Shown here: positions 50,436 through 58,269 of the stretch, in pieces
Position numbering within the stretch: position 1 is the stretch's first letter
Layout of the letters: each line of letters begins with the position of its first letter
Assembly (NCBI GenBank): GCA_943787785.1
Contig: CALSNT010000014.1
Span: forward strand, 1-64,000
Direction of reading: 5' to 3'
Length of the DNA: 64,000 nt
DNA from: an uncultured Paracoccaceae bacterium
Lineage (GTDB): Bacteria > Pseudomonadota > Alphaproteobacteria > Rhodobacterales > Rhodobacteraceae
Position numbers and translations under genes: made by a program
The notes under the pieces: model-generated
Seen by the model: only the letters and a program-made list of their open reading frames with translations
Databases searched by the model: none
What the model was told of the DNA's origin: nothing

Positions 50436-50473
50436 TCATATGTCGGTCATATGCCGCTCATATGTGCGTCATA
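50436..50473. promoter_or_regulatory. Array of 11-bp iterons with CATATG cores
   Basis: TCATATG starts at 50436, 50447 and 50458, exactly 11 bp apart, with a partial fourth TCATA at 50469. The spacers are CGG-, CGC- and GCG-like. One more copy (TCATATGCGG) overlaps the BrnA-like start codon, and a single CATATG occurs at about 50511. Helically phased palindromic hexamers fit a repressor operator, possibly for the ribbon-helix-helix protein encoded alongside. Function inferred. Confidence 0.5.
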
Positions 50474-50636
50474 CCCCCGAATTCCCTTGCATTTTCGCCA
50501 CACAGGTCCCATATGCGCCTCGCGACGTTACCGACCATCGACCCCTGTTTCCTTCCAAGGCTTCAGCTTCGATCATGCGCTGACTAGCCGGGCCGCCACA
50601 CAATGTGGGCGGTAAAAAGTAAAAGGAAACAACACG

Positions 50637-50846
50637 ATGGCCAATGGCACCGTGAAATGGTTCAACCCCACCAAAGGCTTCGGCTTTATCGCTCCTGAGG
50701 GCGGAAGCCGCGACGTTTTTGTGCACATCTCTGCGCTTGAACGTGCTGGCATCAACCAGCTCGACGACGGTCAGAAAGTGACCTTCGACGTCGAAGCCGG
50801 CCGCGACGGTCGCGAAAGCGCGACCAACCTCGCACTGGCTGACTAA
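50637..50846 (+). CDS. cspA: CspA-family cold-shock protein
   Basis: 69 residues, a single cold-shock domain: [21 protein letters not shown] (RNP1, KGFGFI) and [13 protein letters not shown] (RNP2). Binds single-stranded RNA/DNA as a chaperone. AAGGAAAC precedes the ATG. A hairpin in the leader (CCGCCACA...TGTGGGCGG, about 50590-50611) may be the temperature-responsive 5' structure common in csp messages. Intact. Confidence 0.92.
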   Translation: MANGTVKWFNPTKGFGFIAPEGGSRDVFVHISALERAGINQLDDGQKVTFDVEAGRDGRESATNLALAD

Positions 50847-50867
50847 GGCCCCTGGAAGGGTTTGAAA

Positions 50868-50912
50868 ACAAGGGCTTTCCCGCAATGCGCGGGGCGGCCC
50901 AAACGCCCTTGT
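50868..50912 (+). terminator. Long hairpin after cspA
   Basis: ACAAGGGC at 50868-50875 pairs with GCCCTTGT at 50905-50912, and an inner CCCGC/GCGGG stem adds to it. Without a T run it is not a textbook intrinsic terminator, but its position 22 bp after the cspA stop suggests transcript termination or stabilisation. Confidence 0.4.
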
Positions 50913-50943
50913 AGGGCCGGGCCGCAGGCCCCAGACTACCCCC

Positions 50944-51198
50944 ATGGACATGACATTTATTGACTGGATCGGCGTTGCCGGCTCACTGGTGATTGCCGGC
51001 GCCTACCTCGCCGTATCGCAGGCATGGGTCGATCCTCGTGCGCCGCGGTTTCACCTTCTTAACCTTTCCGGCGCAGTGATGATCCTCGCGTCCCTATGGT
51101 ATCGACCCAACGCCGGAGCGATCCTGATTGAGGTGCTCTGGGTCACAATCGCCCTGATCGGGCTGACCCGCTGGGCCCTTAGTCGAGGACGAAAGTGA
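50944..51198 (+). CDS. Small membrane protein (CBU_0592-like)
   Basis: 84 residues with three hydrophobic helices: DWIGVAGSLVIAGAYLAVSQ, FHLLNLSGAVMILASLWY and AILIEVLWVTIALIGLTRWAL. This layout matches a small membrane family of unknown role often annotated CBU_0592-like. Its last 20 bases overlap the converging dodecin gene. Confidence 0.7.
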   Translation: MDMTFIDWIGVAGSLVIAGAYLAVSQAWVDPRAPRFHLLNLSGAVMILASLWYRPNAGAILIEVLWVTIALIGLTRWALSRGRK

Positions 51199-51379
51199 CC
51201 TTCAGGTTCACCCGATACTCGGTAACGTTGCCATCTTTGACGGTAACCGATTGGTTTTGCACCCAAGCACTCTCGACGTTTTTCAGGGTTTTTGATGCCC
51301 GCGCGACGCCCTGCGCAACGGCATCGTCAAAAGACTTCGGCGACGAGGCGATGATTTCGGTGACTTTTGCAACTGACAT
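51179..51379 (-). CDS. Dodecin-family protein
   Basis: 66 residues: VAKVTEIIASSPKSFDDAVAQGVARASKTLKNVESAWVQNQSVTV, then YRVNLKVTFVLD. This is the complete dodecin fold (beta-alpha-beta-beta). Dodecins form hollow dodecamers that store flavin or coenzyme A; the Trp of the binding site (AWVQNQ) is present. Converges with and overlaps the membrane-protein gene. Confidence 0.88.
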   Translation of the reverse strand: MSVAKVTEIIASSPKSFDDAVAQGVARASKTLKNVESAWVQNQSVTVKDGNVTEYRVNLKVTFVLD

Positions 51380-51415
51380 GGAATTCTCCGTTTTTGATGG
51401 ACGACAAGCCTAGCG

Positions 51416-52036
51416 TCAGGCGGCGGTCCAGTCCACGTCATGCGCCTCTTCAACGGTTAGATAACCGTCGGGATATGGCTGACACAGCGAGTGGGCAGAA
51501 CTCTCATCTCCCTGTAACCAAACTGAATAATCCTTCGGATGCAGCAGGACTCCCATCCGGTGATGAATGTCGCGGACATCCGCCGATGGCTCACATGTTA
51601 CCGTTGCGACCTGGGCGACCTCGACACCGCCGGGACCGTTCCACACATCCCAGATGCCCGCAAATGCCAGCAGTCCGCCCGCTTTTGGCCTTATCCGCCA
51701 CGCCGTTTTGCGCCGCGCCTTGCCGGTCCATTCATACCATCCATCCGCCGGAACGATGCAGCGGCGCAGACCTTCGAACGCGGACTTGTCGAACAGTGTT
51801 TCCGAGCGTGCGTTGATCAGTGTTTCCAGCACCGGGCGGCCCCGCGCATTAACCCGGCCCACCGGGATCAATCCCCAGCGCATCCGCACCAGCGCCCCGT
51901 CATCGCGCAGCACCAGAACCTCCTGCCCCGGCGCGATATTCCGGCGCTCAGGCTCGTCAACTACCGTGTCGCAGGATGCGTCCAATGCGGCCGCAACCTC
52001 TTCTGGCGCGGTTTCCAAAAAGAACCGTCCCGGCAT
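51416..52036 (-). CDS. SRAP/YedK-like protein lacking catalytic Cys2
   Basis: 206 residues. SRAP proteins (HMCES, YedK) form a DNA-protein crosslink at abasic sites through Cys2. Landmarks here: LINARSETLFDKSAF (active Asn), CIVPADGWYEW (active Glu) and DIHHRMGVLL (active His), all conserved. But the N-terminus reads M-P-G-R-F instead of M-C-G-R-F, so the nucleophile is Pro. GGAGGG lies 5 bases before the ATG at 52034-52036; a second ATG one codon upstream would put M-P at positions 2-3. It may be a non-crosslinking paralogue. Confidence 0.85.
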   Translation of the reverse strand: MPGRFFLETAPEEVAAALDASCDTVVDEPERRNIAPGQEVLVLRDDGALVRMRWGLIPVGRVNARGRPVLETLINARSETLFDKSAFEGLRRCIVPADGWYEWTGKARRKTAWRIRPKAGGLLAFAGIWDVWNGPGGVEVAQVATVTCEPSADVRDIHHRMGVLLHPKDYSVWLQGDESSAHSLCQPYPDGYLTVEEAHDVDWTAA

Positions 52037-52129
52037 CATGTCCCTCCGTGAGCACGCGCCATTTGCGTTGACAGCTTGGCAGTCATGTCGCATCCACCGC
52101 TCAACCTGCCCCACCCTGCACGAGGTACC

Positions 52130-53461
52130 ATGCGCATCGCAATGATCGGAACAGGCTACGTCGGCCTCGTCTCCGGAGTCTGTTTCTCGGACTTCGGGCA
52201 CGAGGTTGTTTGTGTCGACAAATCCAGCAAGAAAATTGACCTGCTGAATGATGGCCAAGTACCGATCTACGAACCGGGCCTCGATGACTTGATGGCCAAG
52301 AACGTGAGCGCCGGGCGGTTGACGTTTACCACGGATCTGGCCGCTGCCGTTGACGGGGCCGACGCCGTCTTCATCGCCGTGGGCACACCGGCGCGGCGCG
52401 GCGACGGGCATGCAGACTTATCTTATGTCTTTGCGGCGGCTGAAGAAATCGCGAACGCCCTGACGGGTTACGCAGTGATCGTGACCAAATCCACCGTCCC
52501 GGTCGGCACCAACCGGCAAGTCAAGCAGGTGATCCGCAAGACCACCCCGGACGCGGATTTCGACGTCGCCTCGAACCCGGAGTTCCTGCGCGAGGGCGCC
52601 GCCATTGACGACTTCATGCGCCCGGACCGTGTGGTCGTCGGCGTCCAGAGCGAGCGCGCCGCAGAAGTCATTGCCGAGGTTTATCGGCCCCTTTTCCTGC
52701 GTGATTTTCCGATTGTTACCACGGATCTGGAATCCGCCGAGATGGTCAAATACGCCGCCAACGCCTTTCTGGCGACCAAGATCACTTTCATCAACGAGAT
52801 TGCCCAACTGTGCGAAAAGACCGGTGCTGACATCAAATCGGTCGCCAATGGCATCGGGCTGGACGGACGGATCGGAAATAAATTCCTCCATGCGGGTCCG
52901 GGCTATGGCGGGTCATGCTTCCCGAAAGACACCCGTGCGCTGGCCAGAATCGGGCAGGAACATGCTGTCCCGATGCGGATTACCGAAACCGTGATCGAAG
53001 TGAACGACGCCATCATTCGACGCATGTCGAGCAAGATTGTCGATCTGTGCGACGGCTCGGTCGCGGGCAAGACAATCGCGGTATTCGGCGTAACATTCAA
53101 ACCCAACACCGACGACATGCGCGAGGCGCCTTCGCTGACCATCGTGCCAGCATTGGTCGGGGCGGGCGCCAAGGTGCGCATCGTCGACCCGCAGGGGCGG
53201 CGCGAGGGTGAGGCAATGTTGGCAGGCGTCAATTGGGTCGAGGATGCCTATAAGGCGGCGCAGAACGCTGACGCCGTGGTGATCCTGACCGAATGGAACG
53301 AGTTCCGCGCACTGGACCTGAAGCGGCTGGCTCGACGGATGGAAACGCCCCGGATGGCAGATTTGCGCAATGTCTATTCCCCGAAAGAAGCCAAGAAGGC
53401 CGGGTTCGTCGGCTATGTTGGCATCGGGCGCCCAGATCTGGTGGTAGGTGATCCGAGCTAG
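52130..53461 (+). CDS. UDP-glucose 6-dehydrogenase, long (RkpK-like) type
   Basis: 443 residues: MRIAMIGTGYVGLVSGVCFSDFGHEVVCVDK (NAD site), SNPEFLREGAAIDDFMRPDRVVVG, catalytic Cys263 in GGSCFPKDTRAL, TFKPNTDDMREAPSL and VILTEWNEFR. It produces UDP-glucuronate for exopolysaccharide. GAGG lies 5 bases before ATG 52130. It is the housekeeping alphaproteobacterial type and differs from the compact enzyme at 45590. Confidence 0.93.
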   Translation: MRIAMIGTGYVGLVSGVCFSDFGHEVVCVDKSSKKIDLLNDGQVPIYEPGLDDLMAKNVSAGRLTFTTDLAAAVDGADAVFIAVGTPARRGDGHADLSYVFAAAEEIANALTGYAVIVTKSTVPVGTNRQVKQVIRKTTPDADFDVASNPEFLREGAAIDDFMRPDRVVVGVQSERAAEVIAEVYRPLFLRDFPIVTTDLESAEMVKYAANAFLATKITFINEIAQLCEKTGADIKSVANGIGLDGRIGNKFLHAGPGYGGSCFPKDTRALARIGQEHAVPMRITETVIEVNDAIIRRMSSKIVDLCDGSVAGKTIAVFGVTFKPNTDDMREAPSLTIVPALVGAGAKVRIVDPQGRREGEAMLAGVNWVEDAYKAAQNADAVVILTEWNEFRALDLKRLARRMETPRMADLRNVYSPKEAKKAGFVGYVGIGRPDLVVGDPS

Positions 53462-53466
53462 CCGCC

Positions 53467-54477
53467 TCAGCGGCTATTGCGTGTCACCCACCGCCAGGAG
53501 CTTTCGCACATCTCATCCAACGTTCGGCGGGTGCGGAATTTCAGGACACTTGCTGCCAGCGAAGGATCGGCGACCAGCTTGGCCACATCTCCGGCCCTCC
53601 GTGGCCCTGGTTTCCAAGGTAGGTCCCGTCCGCAGGCGCGGCCATAACTGGCCAGCATCTGCATCACCGAGCTGCCCTCACCTGTGCCGATATTCACCGC
53701 GTGCCCACCTGAACCATCCAACAGCGTCCTCAACGAAGAGACGTGCGCCTCCGCCAAGTCCATGACGTGGACAAAATCGCGTACACCGGTGCCGTCCGGC
53801 GTCGGGAAGTCATCGCCGAATACATTCAGATGCGGCAATTCCCCAAGTGCCACCTTCGCCAGATAAGGCATGAGATTGTTGGGAATTCCATCTGGTTCCT
53901 CGCCAATGAGGCCAGACTCGTGGGCACCTGCCGGGTTGAAATATCGAAGGATTCCGAAGGCCCAGAACGGGTCGGCGTCAGCCATGGCCAGTAGCAAATC
54001 TTCCGAGGCCAACTTGGTCATCGCATACGGGCTTGTATGCCAGCGCGGCGCAGTTTCGGGGACCGGAAAGACGTCTGGCTCTCCATAGACCGTCGCCGAC
54101 GAAGAAAAGACGAGATTGCGCACGCCGCTCGCCTCCATCGTGCGCAACAATGCTGTCAGCCCGCAGCAGTTGGTTTCGAAATAGTCCATAGGGCGCGCAA
54201 CGGACTCGCCCACTGCTTTGCGAGCTGCAAAATGAATGACCGCTCCGAATTCGTGGCGCGTGAAGACGTCCGCCAGAAACGCTCGGTCCAATATGTCGCC
54301 GCGCTCCAAAGCGACAGGGACGCCGAGGATCATCTCCAATCGCTCCAGAACCGACGGTTTGGCGTTTGAAAAGTTGTCGAGGACAACGGGCGCATACCCC
54401 GCCTCGGCCAGAGCCACGGCGGTGTGCGAACCAATGTATCCGGCCCCGCCGGTTAGAAGAATTTTGTCGCCGGACAC
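53467..54477 (-). CDS. galE: UDP-glucose 4-epimerase
   Basis: 336 residues from a GTG at 54475-54477 (AAGGGG upstream). KILLTGGAGYIGSHTAVALAEAG (NAD site), VIHFAARKAVGESVARP, VFSSSATVYG, YAMTKLASE (Tyr-x-x-x-Lys), ILRYFNPAGAHESGLIGEEPDGIPNNLMPYLAKVA and GVRDFVHVMDLAEAH are all GalE signatures. Interconverts UDP-Glc and UDP-Gal. It converges with the UDP-glucose dehydrogenase, leaving 5 bp between stops, and may share substrate pool with it. Confidence 0.93.
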   Translation of the reverse strand: MSGDKILLTGGAGYIGSHTAVALAEAGYAPVVLDNFSNAKPSVLERLEMILGVPVALERGDILDRAFLADVFTRHEFGAVIHFAARKAVGESVARPMDYFETNCCGLTALLRTMEASGVRNLVFSSSATVYGEPDVFPVPETAPRWHTSPYAMTKLASEDLLLAMADADPFWAFGILRYFNPAGAHESGLIGEEPDGIPNNLMPYLAKVALGELPHLNVFGDDFPTPDGTGVRDFVHVMDLAEAHVSSLRTLLDGSGGHAVNIGTGEGSSVMQMLASYGRACGRDLPWKPGPRRAGDVAKLVADPSLAASVLKFRTRRTLDEMCESSWRWVTRNSR

Positions 54478-54534
54478 CGCATCCCCTTTCGCCTGGGAAC
54501 GTGCTAGCATGCCGAAACCGGAGGCGAAATGCCC

Positions 54535-55866
54535 TCAGCCACGCCGCCCGGCGCGGGTCTCACGAATATCAACAGCATGTCGATACCACAGGTCGGCGGC
54601 GCGCAGAAAATGCGGGCGCGGCGTCGGGTGAAGCCAGCTGCGTCGCAGCCGTGTCGCGCGGTAGGTCGTGGCACCCCTTGGATCGCCCAATGCACCAAGC
54701 GCCGCTTTAGCCCCGAGATAGGGCGCCATCACCGTGCCCGAGCCTGAGAACCCCATCGCCCAGTGCAGGCCCCGGTCGCTGCCAACGTTGGGCATGTGGT
54801 CGAAGCTGTATCCGGTGTTTCCCGACCAGACGTGGCTGAGACGCGCCTCGGCCAGCTCAGGCCAGACCTCCAGCATCGTGTCGCGCAGGCGGGCCGCTGC
54901 CAGTTCCGGCGCGATAGGGCGCATCGCAGCACGTCCGCCAAACAGGATGCGAGAGCCATCCGGGGAAAGGCGAAAATACGAGTGCCGTGCGCGGGTTTCC
55001 ACCATCATCCGTTTGCCCGGCGCGATGTGCGCAATCAGATCGGGTGGCAAGGGTTCTGTCGCAATCAGAAAGCTCGGCAGCGGGAAGACGCGTGCCCGGT
55101 GCCAGTTGAACGCGCCTGTCGTGTAGCCATTCGTTGCCAGCAAGACCTGCGCCGCCCGGATCGCACGCTCGGGCGTTATAGCGCGAAAACCAGATTGGGT
55201 CCGTTCGAGCGATGTGACTGCACAATTGCCATGCACAGGGATTCCGCGCCGTCGCACGGCGGCGAACAGACCAGCATGAAAACGCGCCGGGTCGATCGCG
55301 CAATGCTGGGGGAACAGGAGTCCGCCGAAATAGCGCCCGGTGCGGATGTGATCGGCCAGCCCGTCACGTTCGACCACCTGAACAACAACGTCACTTTTGG
55401 CCTGCACAACTTTTGCCAACTCTTTCTGGTTGTCAAAATGTGCTCTGGTCCAGGCGAGCTGAATGCGCCCGGTTTTCTGAAGTGTGCAGTCAATATTCTC
55501 GCTCGCAATCAGCGACTTGACCCAGTCCATCGCACGGGTTGCCTCCGCGAAAATCCCATCTGCTGCTGATGCGCCGTAGGCTTTTTCCAATGCGTCCCAA
55601 CCCAGCCGTGGATGTGCGCCAAACATACCACCATTGCGGGTTGAAGCACCTTGACCCGCTATTCCGGCATCGAGCACCACGACCGAAGCACCAGCGTCGT
55701 GGGCGGCAATCGCGCCCGACAAGCCGGTGTAGCCGGCACCGATAACCAAAAGATCAGAAGAGTCCGGCGGTGCTTTCGGGCCACTTGCCGGTGCAGCTAT
55801 CCCATCCCACCAATATGGTTGTCCGGGGCGCGCGTCGTTGGTCCAACGCAGGGGTGCCACGCTCAC
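54535..55866 (-). CDS. FAD-dependent amine/amino-acid oxidoreductase (DadA/OrdL-like)
   Basis: 443 residues from GTG. YWWD near residue 20 and DLLVIGAGYTGLSGAIAAHDAGASVVVLDAG (FAD site) are typical of the OrdL/PuuB-like DAO family; GASTRNGGMFGAHPRLG and VWSGNTGYSFDHMPNVG are further family motifs, with HWAMGFSGSGTVMAPYLG for FAD at the C-terminus. It would oxidise a secondary or methylated amine. It starts one base after the preceding small gene's stop, so these and the Rieske gene form one operon. Substrate not determinable. Confidence 0.82.
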   Translation of the reverse strand: MSVAPLRWTNDARPGQPYWWDGIAAPASGPKAPPDSSDLLVIGAGYTGLSGAIAAHDAGASVVVLDAGIAGQGASTRNGGMFGAHPRLGWDALEKAYGASAADGIFAEATRAMDWVKSLIASENIDCTLQKTGRIQLAWTRAHFDNQKELAKVVQAKSDVVVQVVERDGLADHIRTGRYFGGLLFPQHCAIDPARFHAGLFAAVRRRGIPVHGNCAVTSLERTQSGFRAITPERAIRAAQVLLATNGYTTGAFNWHRARVFPLPSFLIATEPLPPDLIAHIAPGKRMMVETRARHSYFRLSPDGSRILFGGRAAMRPIAPELAAARLRDTMLEVWPELAEARLSHVWSGNTGYSFDHMPNVGSDRGLHWAMGFSGSGTVMAPYLGAKAALGALGDPRGATTYRATRLRRSWLHPTPRPHFLRAADLWYRHAVDIRETRAGRRG

Positions 55867-55867
55867 C

Positions 55868-56119
55868 TCAGGCCCCGTCCGGCAGGGGGGCTTCGCGGCC
55901 CAGCGCCACTAGCCGGGCGTTCAATTCGATGCGCTCCGTAGCATCCACCTGCAATGCAAAGACATAGGCATGGGTCAGATAAAAACATTCTGCCTCGCTG
56001 TCGCTGCCCGCCTGCACCATATCAGCGGCCTCGGTATAAAGGGCAACCAACGCAGGCCAATCTCCCGCCGAATGCGCCGCCAGAAGCCGCGCGTCCAGAT
56101 CGGCGGCCTCGCGTGTAAT
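55868..56119 (-). CDS. Small helical protein (about 83 aa) between Rieske and FAD genes
   Basis: The frame reads ITREAADLDARLLAAHSAGDWPALVALYTEAADMVQAGSDSEAECFYLTHAYVFALQVDATERIELNARLV. It is a set of TPR-like helices. There is no ATG or GTG near the plausible start: an ATT at 56117-56119 (overlapping the Rieske stop) or the CTG before it are the only candidates. This is odd but consistent with coupled translation. Function unknown. Confidence 0.55.
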   Translation of the reverse strand: MTREAADLDARLLAAHSAGDWPALVALYTEAADMVQAGSDSEAECFYLTHAYVFALQVDATERIELNARLVALGREAPLPDGA

Positions 56120-57270
56120 CAGCCCCGAGCCTCGGCCAGTTTCGAGGCCACCCAATGATGAAACAGATGCGTCGGCCCATCCATCGCGGGTGAGAATTTT
56201 CCACCGTCGAACATCGCCCCGTGTCGGCCCTTCTGCATGCCTTCGACGACGAAGATATCTTCCTCGAAAATTTCGCGCCATTGCCGGGTATTCTTGTCCC
56301 GTAACGCTTCGAGGTCTGGTGTCTCTTCAGGCGGGGAGGCGTAATAGATTTCCACATGCTCGATGGTTTCGCACGTGCTGACCGGCTCCAGCAGGATCGC
56401 ATATGCGTGGTCTCGTTGGGCGGCAAACAGCACATTCGGAAACAACGAAATATATTCCGCGCCTTCATCCCACTTGTCGCTTAGGCCCCTGAAGTCCGGA
56501 AACACTTCACCACCCTCGCCGGTCAACTGGCGATAGACCAGAGTGCCCTGCCCCGAATATTCCCCCTGCTTTTCAATGTGATAATGATCTTCCAGCCGGG
56601 AATAACTGTTCAGACCGGGATGTATCCACGGCAGATGATAGCTTTCGCAATAGTTCTCGACCGCCAGCTTCCAGTTCGTCTTTACCGGCAATTTGAAGGA
56701 TGATCCCGGCCCGCCGTGATACAATGGTTGGTCGTGCTCACTCCAGCGCGCAATCAGGTCGGCGTGAACCTCGGTAAACTCCGGCGCATTGCCGGAAATG
56801 TTGACGAAGACCACATCGCGCCAGACGAAGCTGCGGATCCGGATCAGCCCCAACTCGTCACGTTTGATATCCTCATGGATGTTGTTGCCCGGCCCGCCGA
56901 CATGGGGCGTCGCGCGCAGATCGCCGTTCAGCGCATAGCACCAGCTGTGATACGGGCAACGGATTGCGCCTTCGATCTTTTTTGCTTTGTCGATCAGGAT
57001 CATCCCGCGATGACGGCAGGTGTTCTGGAACACTCCCAGTTCACCGGTTTTGTCTCGGATCATAACCAAAGGCATGCCGAGGAAGTCGATAGGCTTGGCA
57101 TCGCCTGGCTCCGGCACATCCTTGGCAAAGCCGATACCTGACCAGCTTTTGAACAGAACTGCGTTGCGTTCTTCGACGAACATCTGGTCCGAAACATAGT
57201 GTTCGTTCGGCAAGCCGCGCGCAGTTGCGACGGGTGTCATTACAGCATCGAGATCAGTGTGGGCACCCAT
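56119..57270 (-). CDS. Rieske-type non-haem iron oxygenase, alpha subunit
   Basis: 383 residues. The 2Fe-2S ligands are Cys85-x-His87 (NTCRHRGM) and Cys105-x2-His108 (RCPYHSW). The mononuclear iron site is ENYCESYHLPWIHPGLN (His212, His217). This class hydroxylates aromatics or demethylates quaternary amines (betaine, carnitine, stachydrine). The FAD amine oxidase in the same operon and nearby glycine-cleavage genes favour methylated amines; this is inference. GGAGG precedes the ATG; a 22-bp palindrome lies 25 bp upstream. A reductase partner is not seen. Confidence 0.85.
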   Translation of the reverse strand: MGAHTDLDAVMTPVATARGLPNEHYVSDQMFVEERNAVLFKSWSGIGFAKDVPEPGDAKPIDFLGMPLVMIRDKTGELGVFQNTCRHRGMILIDKAKKIEGAIRCPYHSWCYALNGDLRATPHVGGPGNNIHEDIKRDELGLIRIRSFVWRDVVFVNISGNAPEFTEVHADLIARWSEHDQPLYHGGPGSSFKLPVKTNWKLAVENYCESYHLPWIHPGLNSYSRLEDHYHIEKQGEYSGQGTLVYRQLTGEGGEVFPDFRGLSDKWDEGAEYISLFPNVLFAAQRDHAYAILLEPVSTCETIEHVEIYYASPPEETPDLEALRDKNTRQWREIFEEDIFVVEGMQKGRHGAMFDGGKFSPAMDGPTHLFHHWVASKLAEARG

Positions 57271-57294
57271 GGAACGTCCTCCGCCAGAACCACA

Positions 57295-57316
57295 TTATCG
57301 CGATAGTGTGCGATAA
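57295..57316 (-). promoter_or_regulatory. 22-bp palindromic operator candidate upstream of the Rieske gene
   Basis: TTATCGC (57295-57301), 8 bp, GCGATAA (57310-57316): a perfect 7-bp inverted repeat with A/T-rich tips, ending 25 bp upstream of the start codon. Size and placement fit a dimeric regulator (GntR or LacI type). No regulator gene adjoins. Confidence 0.5.
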
Positions 57317-57462
57317 TTTCGATTGCCGTCGCAATCCTCTCGGCAGACACGGAAATGGCCAAAAACGACATCCGGTTGAGTGGGTGACTTCGCAATCCCA
57401 CTCAGGTGCGGCATCGTTATTGCAGTCGTGACACCGCCGCATGACGTGTTAGCTTGCTGCCT

Positions 57463-57759
57463 TAATTGCTCATGATCTCATGCAGCGGGCTGCCAGCTGG
57501 TGGTGGCTTTCGGTCCAGCATTTCATGCCAAAGATGAACCGCCACGGTGCGCGGCGTGATAAGGTTCGAAAGGTTCAGTTCTGGATCCATCAGCAGCGGT
57601 GTGTTTTGCGGATGGGCCGGCTAGAATGTGTCAATCGGCGCAACTTCAGGCCACAGATCCAACTCGTTTATGTCCGTGCCGACCGTATGAGCGCACACTG
57701 GCCGCGCGCATCGGCCCAAGTTTGGGTCCGTGCCAGAACATGTTGATGTCGACGGCCAT
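57463..57759 (-). pseudogene. DXD-motif glycosyltransferase, internally deleted
   Basis: From the ATG at 57757-57759 the first frame reads MAVDINMFWHGPKLGPMRAASVRSY-type sequence, the N-terminus of the 'DXD sugar-binding' galactosyltransferase-like family. After a frame change it reaches a TAG and then the family's C-terminus: LLMDPELNLSNLITPRTVAVHLWHEMLDRKPPP, stop at 57463. The central catalytic part (about 200 residues) is gone. A true, aged pseudogene. The rest of 57271-57850 holds only the Rieske promoter region. Confidence 0.6.
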
Positions 57760-57850
57760 GTTGATCTCAATTGCCGTTCGCGCCCAAGAGCATCAATTCA
57801 CACTTTGGCATACCAGGTCAGAGCAAATAGCCATCTTCCAATAGGAAACT

Positions 57851-57926
<76 letters not shown>

Positions 57927-57990
57927 ATTGCCGTTTTAGATGGGTGATCCGAAATTAGCTGTCAAGCGGCGTGCCCGTCGCCATAGGGCA

Positions 57991-58122
57991 TCAAACCTTC
58001 GAAACGATGGTCCCGTCGTCCATCATATCCAGCTCGATCATGCCGCCTGGTTCGCCGTCTTCCATAGGCTCACACGCCGCCAGAGCCAACGTGAATGCCG
58101 CAATGATTATTCCCCGGATCAT
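57991..58122 (-). CDS. Small lipoprotein (43 aa)
   Basis: AAGGGGG precedes the ATG at 58120-58122. The product starts MIRGIIIAAFTLALAACEP: a type II signal peptide with lipobox L-A-A-C, giving a lipid-anchored mature peptide of 27 residues. That peptide is strongly acidic (EPMEDGEPGGMIELDMMDDG). Role unknown; small acidic lipoproteins of this size are often envelope accessory proteins. It lies between the tRNA and gcvP. Confidence 0.6.
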   Translation of the reverse strand: MIRGIIIAAFTLALAACEPMEDGEPGGMIELDMMDDGTIVSKV

Positions 58123-58269
58123 ACCGTTTCCCCCTTGATCGGCCGCAGCCGTGTAAACCTCCTGCGCCCGCAGGTACGATTTCCGTTCTAGTCACGGTGC
58201 GCGAAATCTCAACCGGCAAAGCGGCGCAGATTCAAAACCGTGGCGATGGCGCAACGTGTTGGTCGAATG

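Noticed and set aside
50436-50473. CRISPR array
   Set aside because: Repeats are 11 bp with no variable spacers of normal size; no cas genes anywhere in the window.
51179-51198. Overlap of membrane-protein and dodecin genes as a regulatory antisense pair
   Set aside because: A 20-bp convergent overlap is common in compact genomes and shows no further structure.
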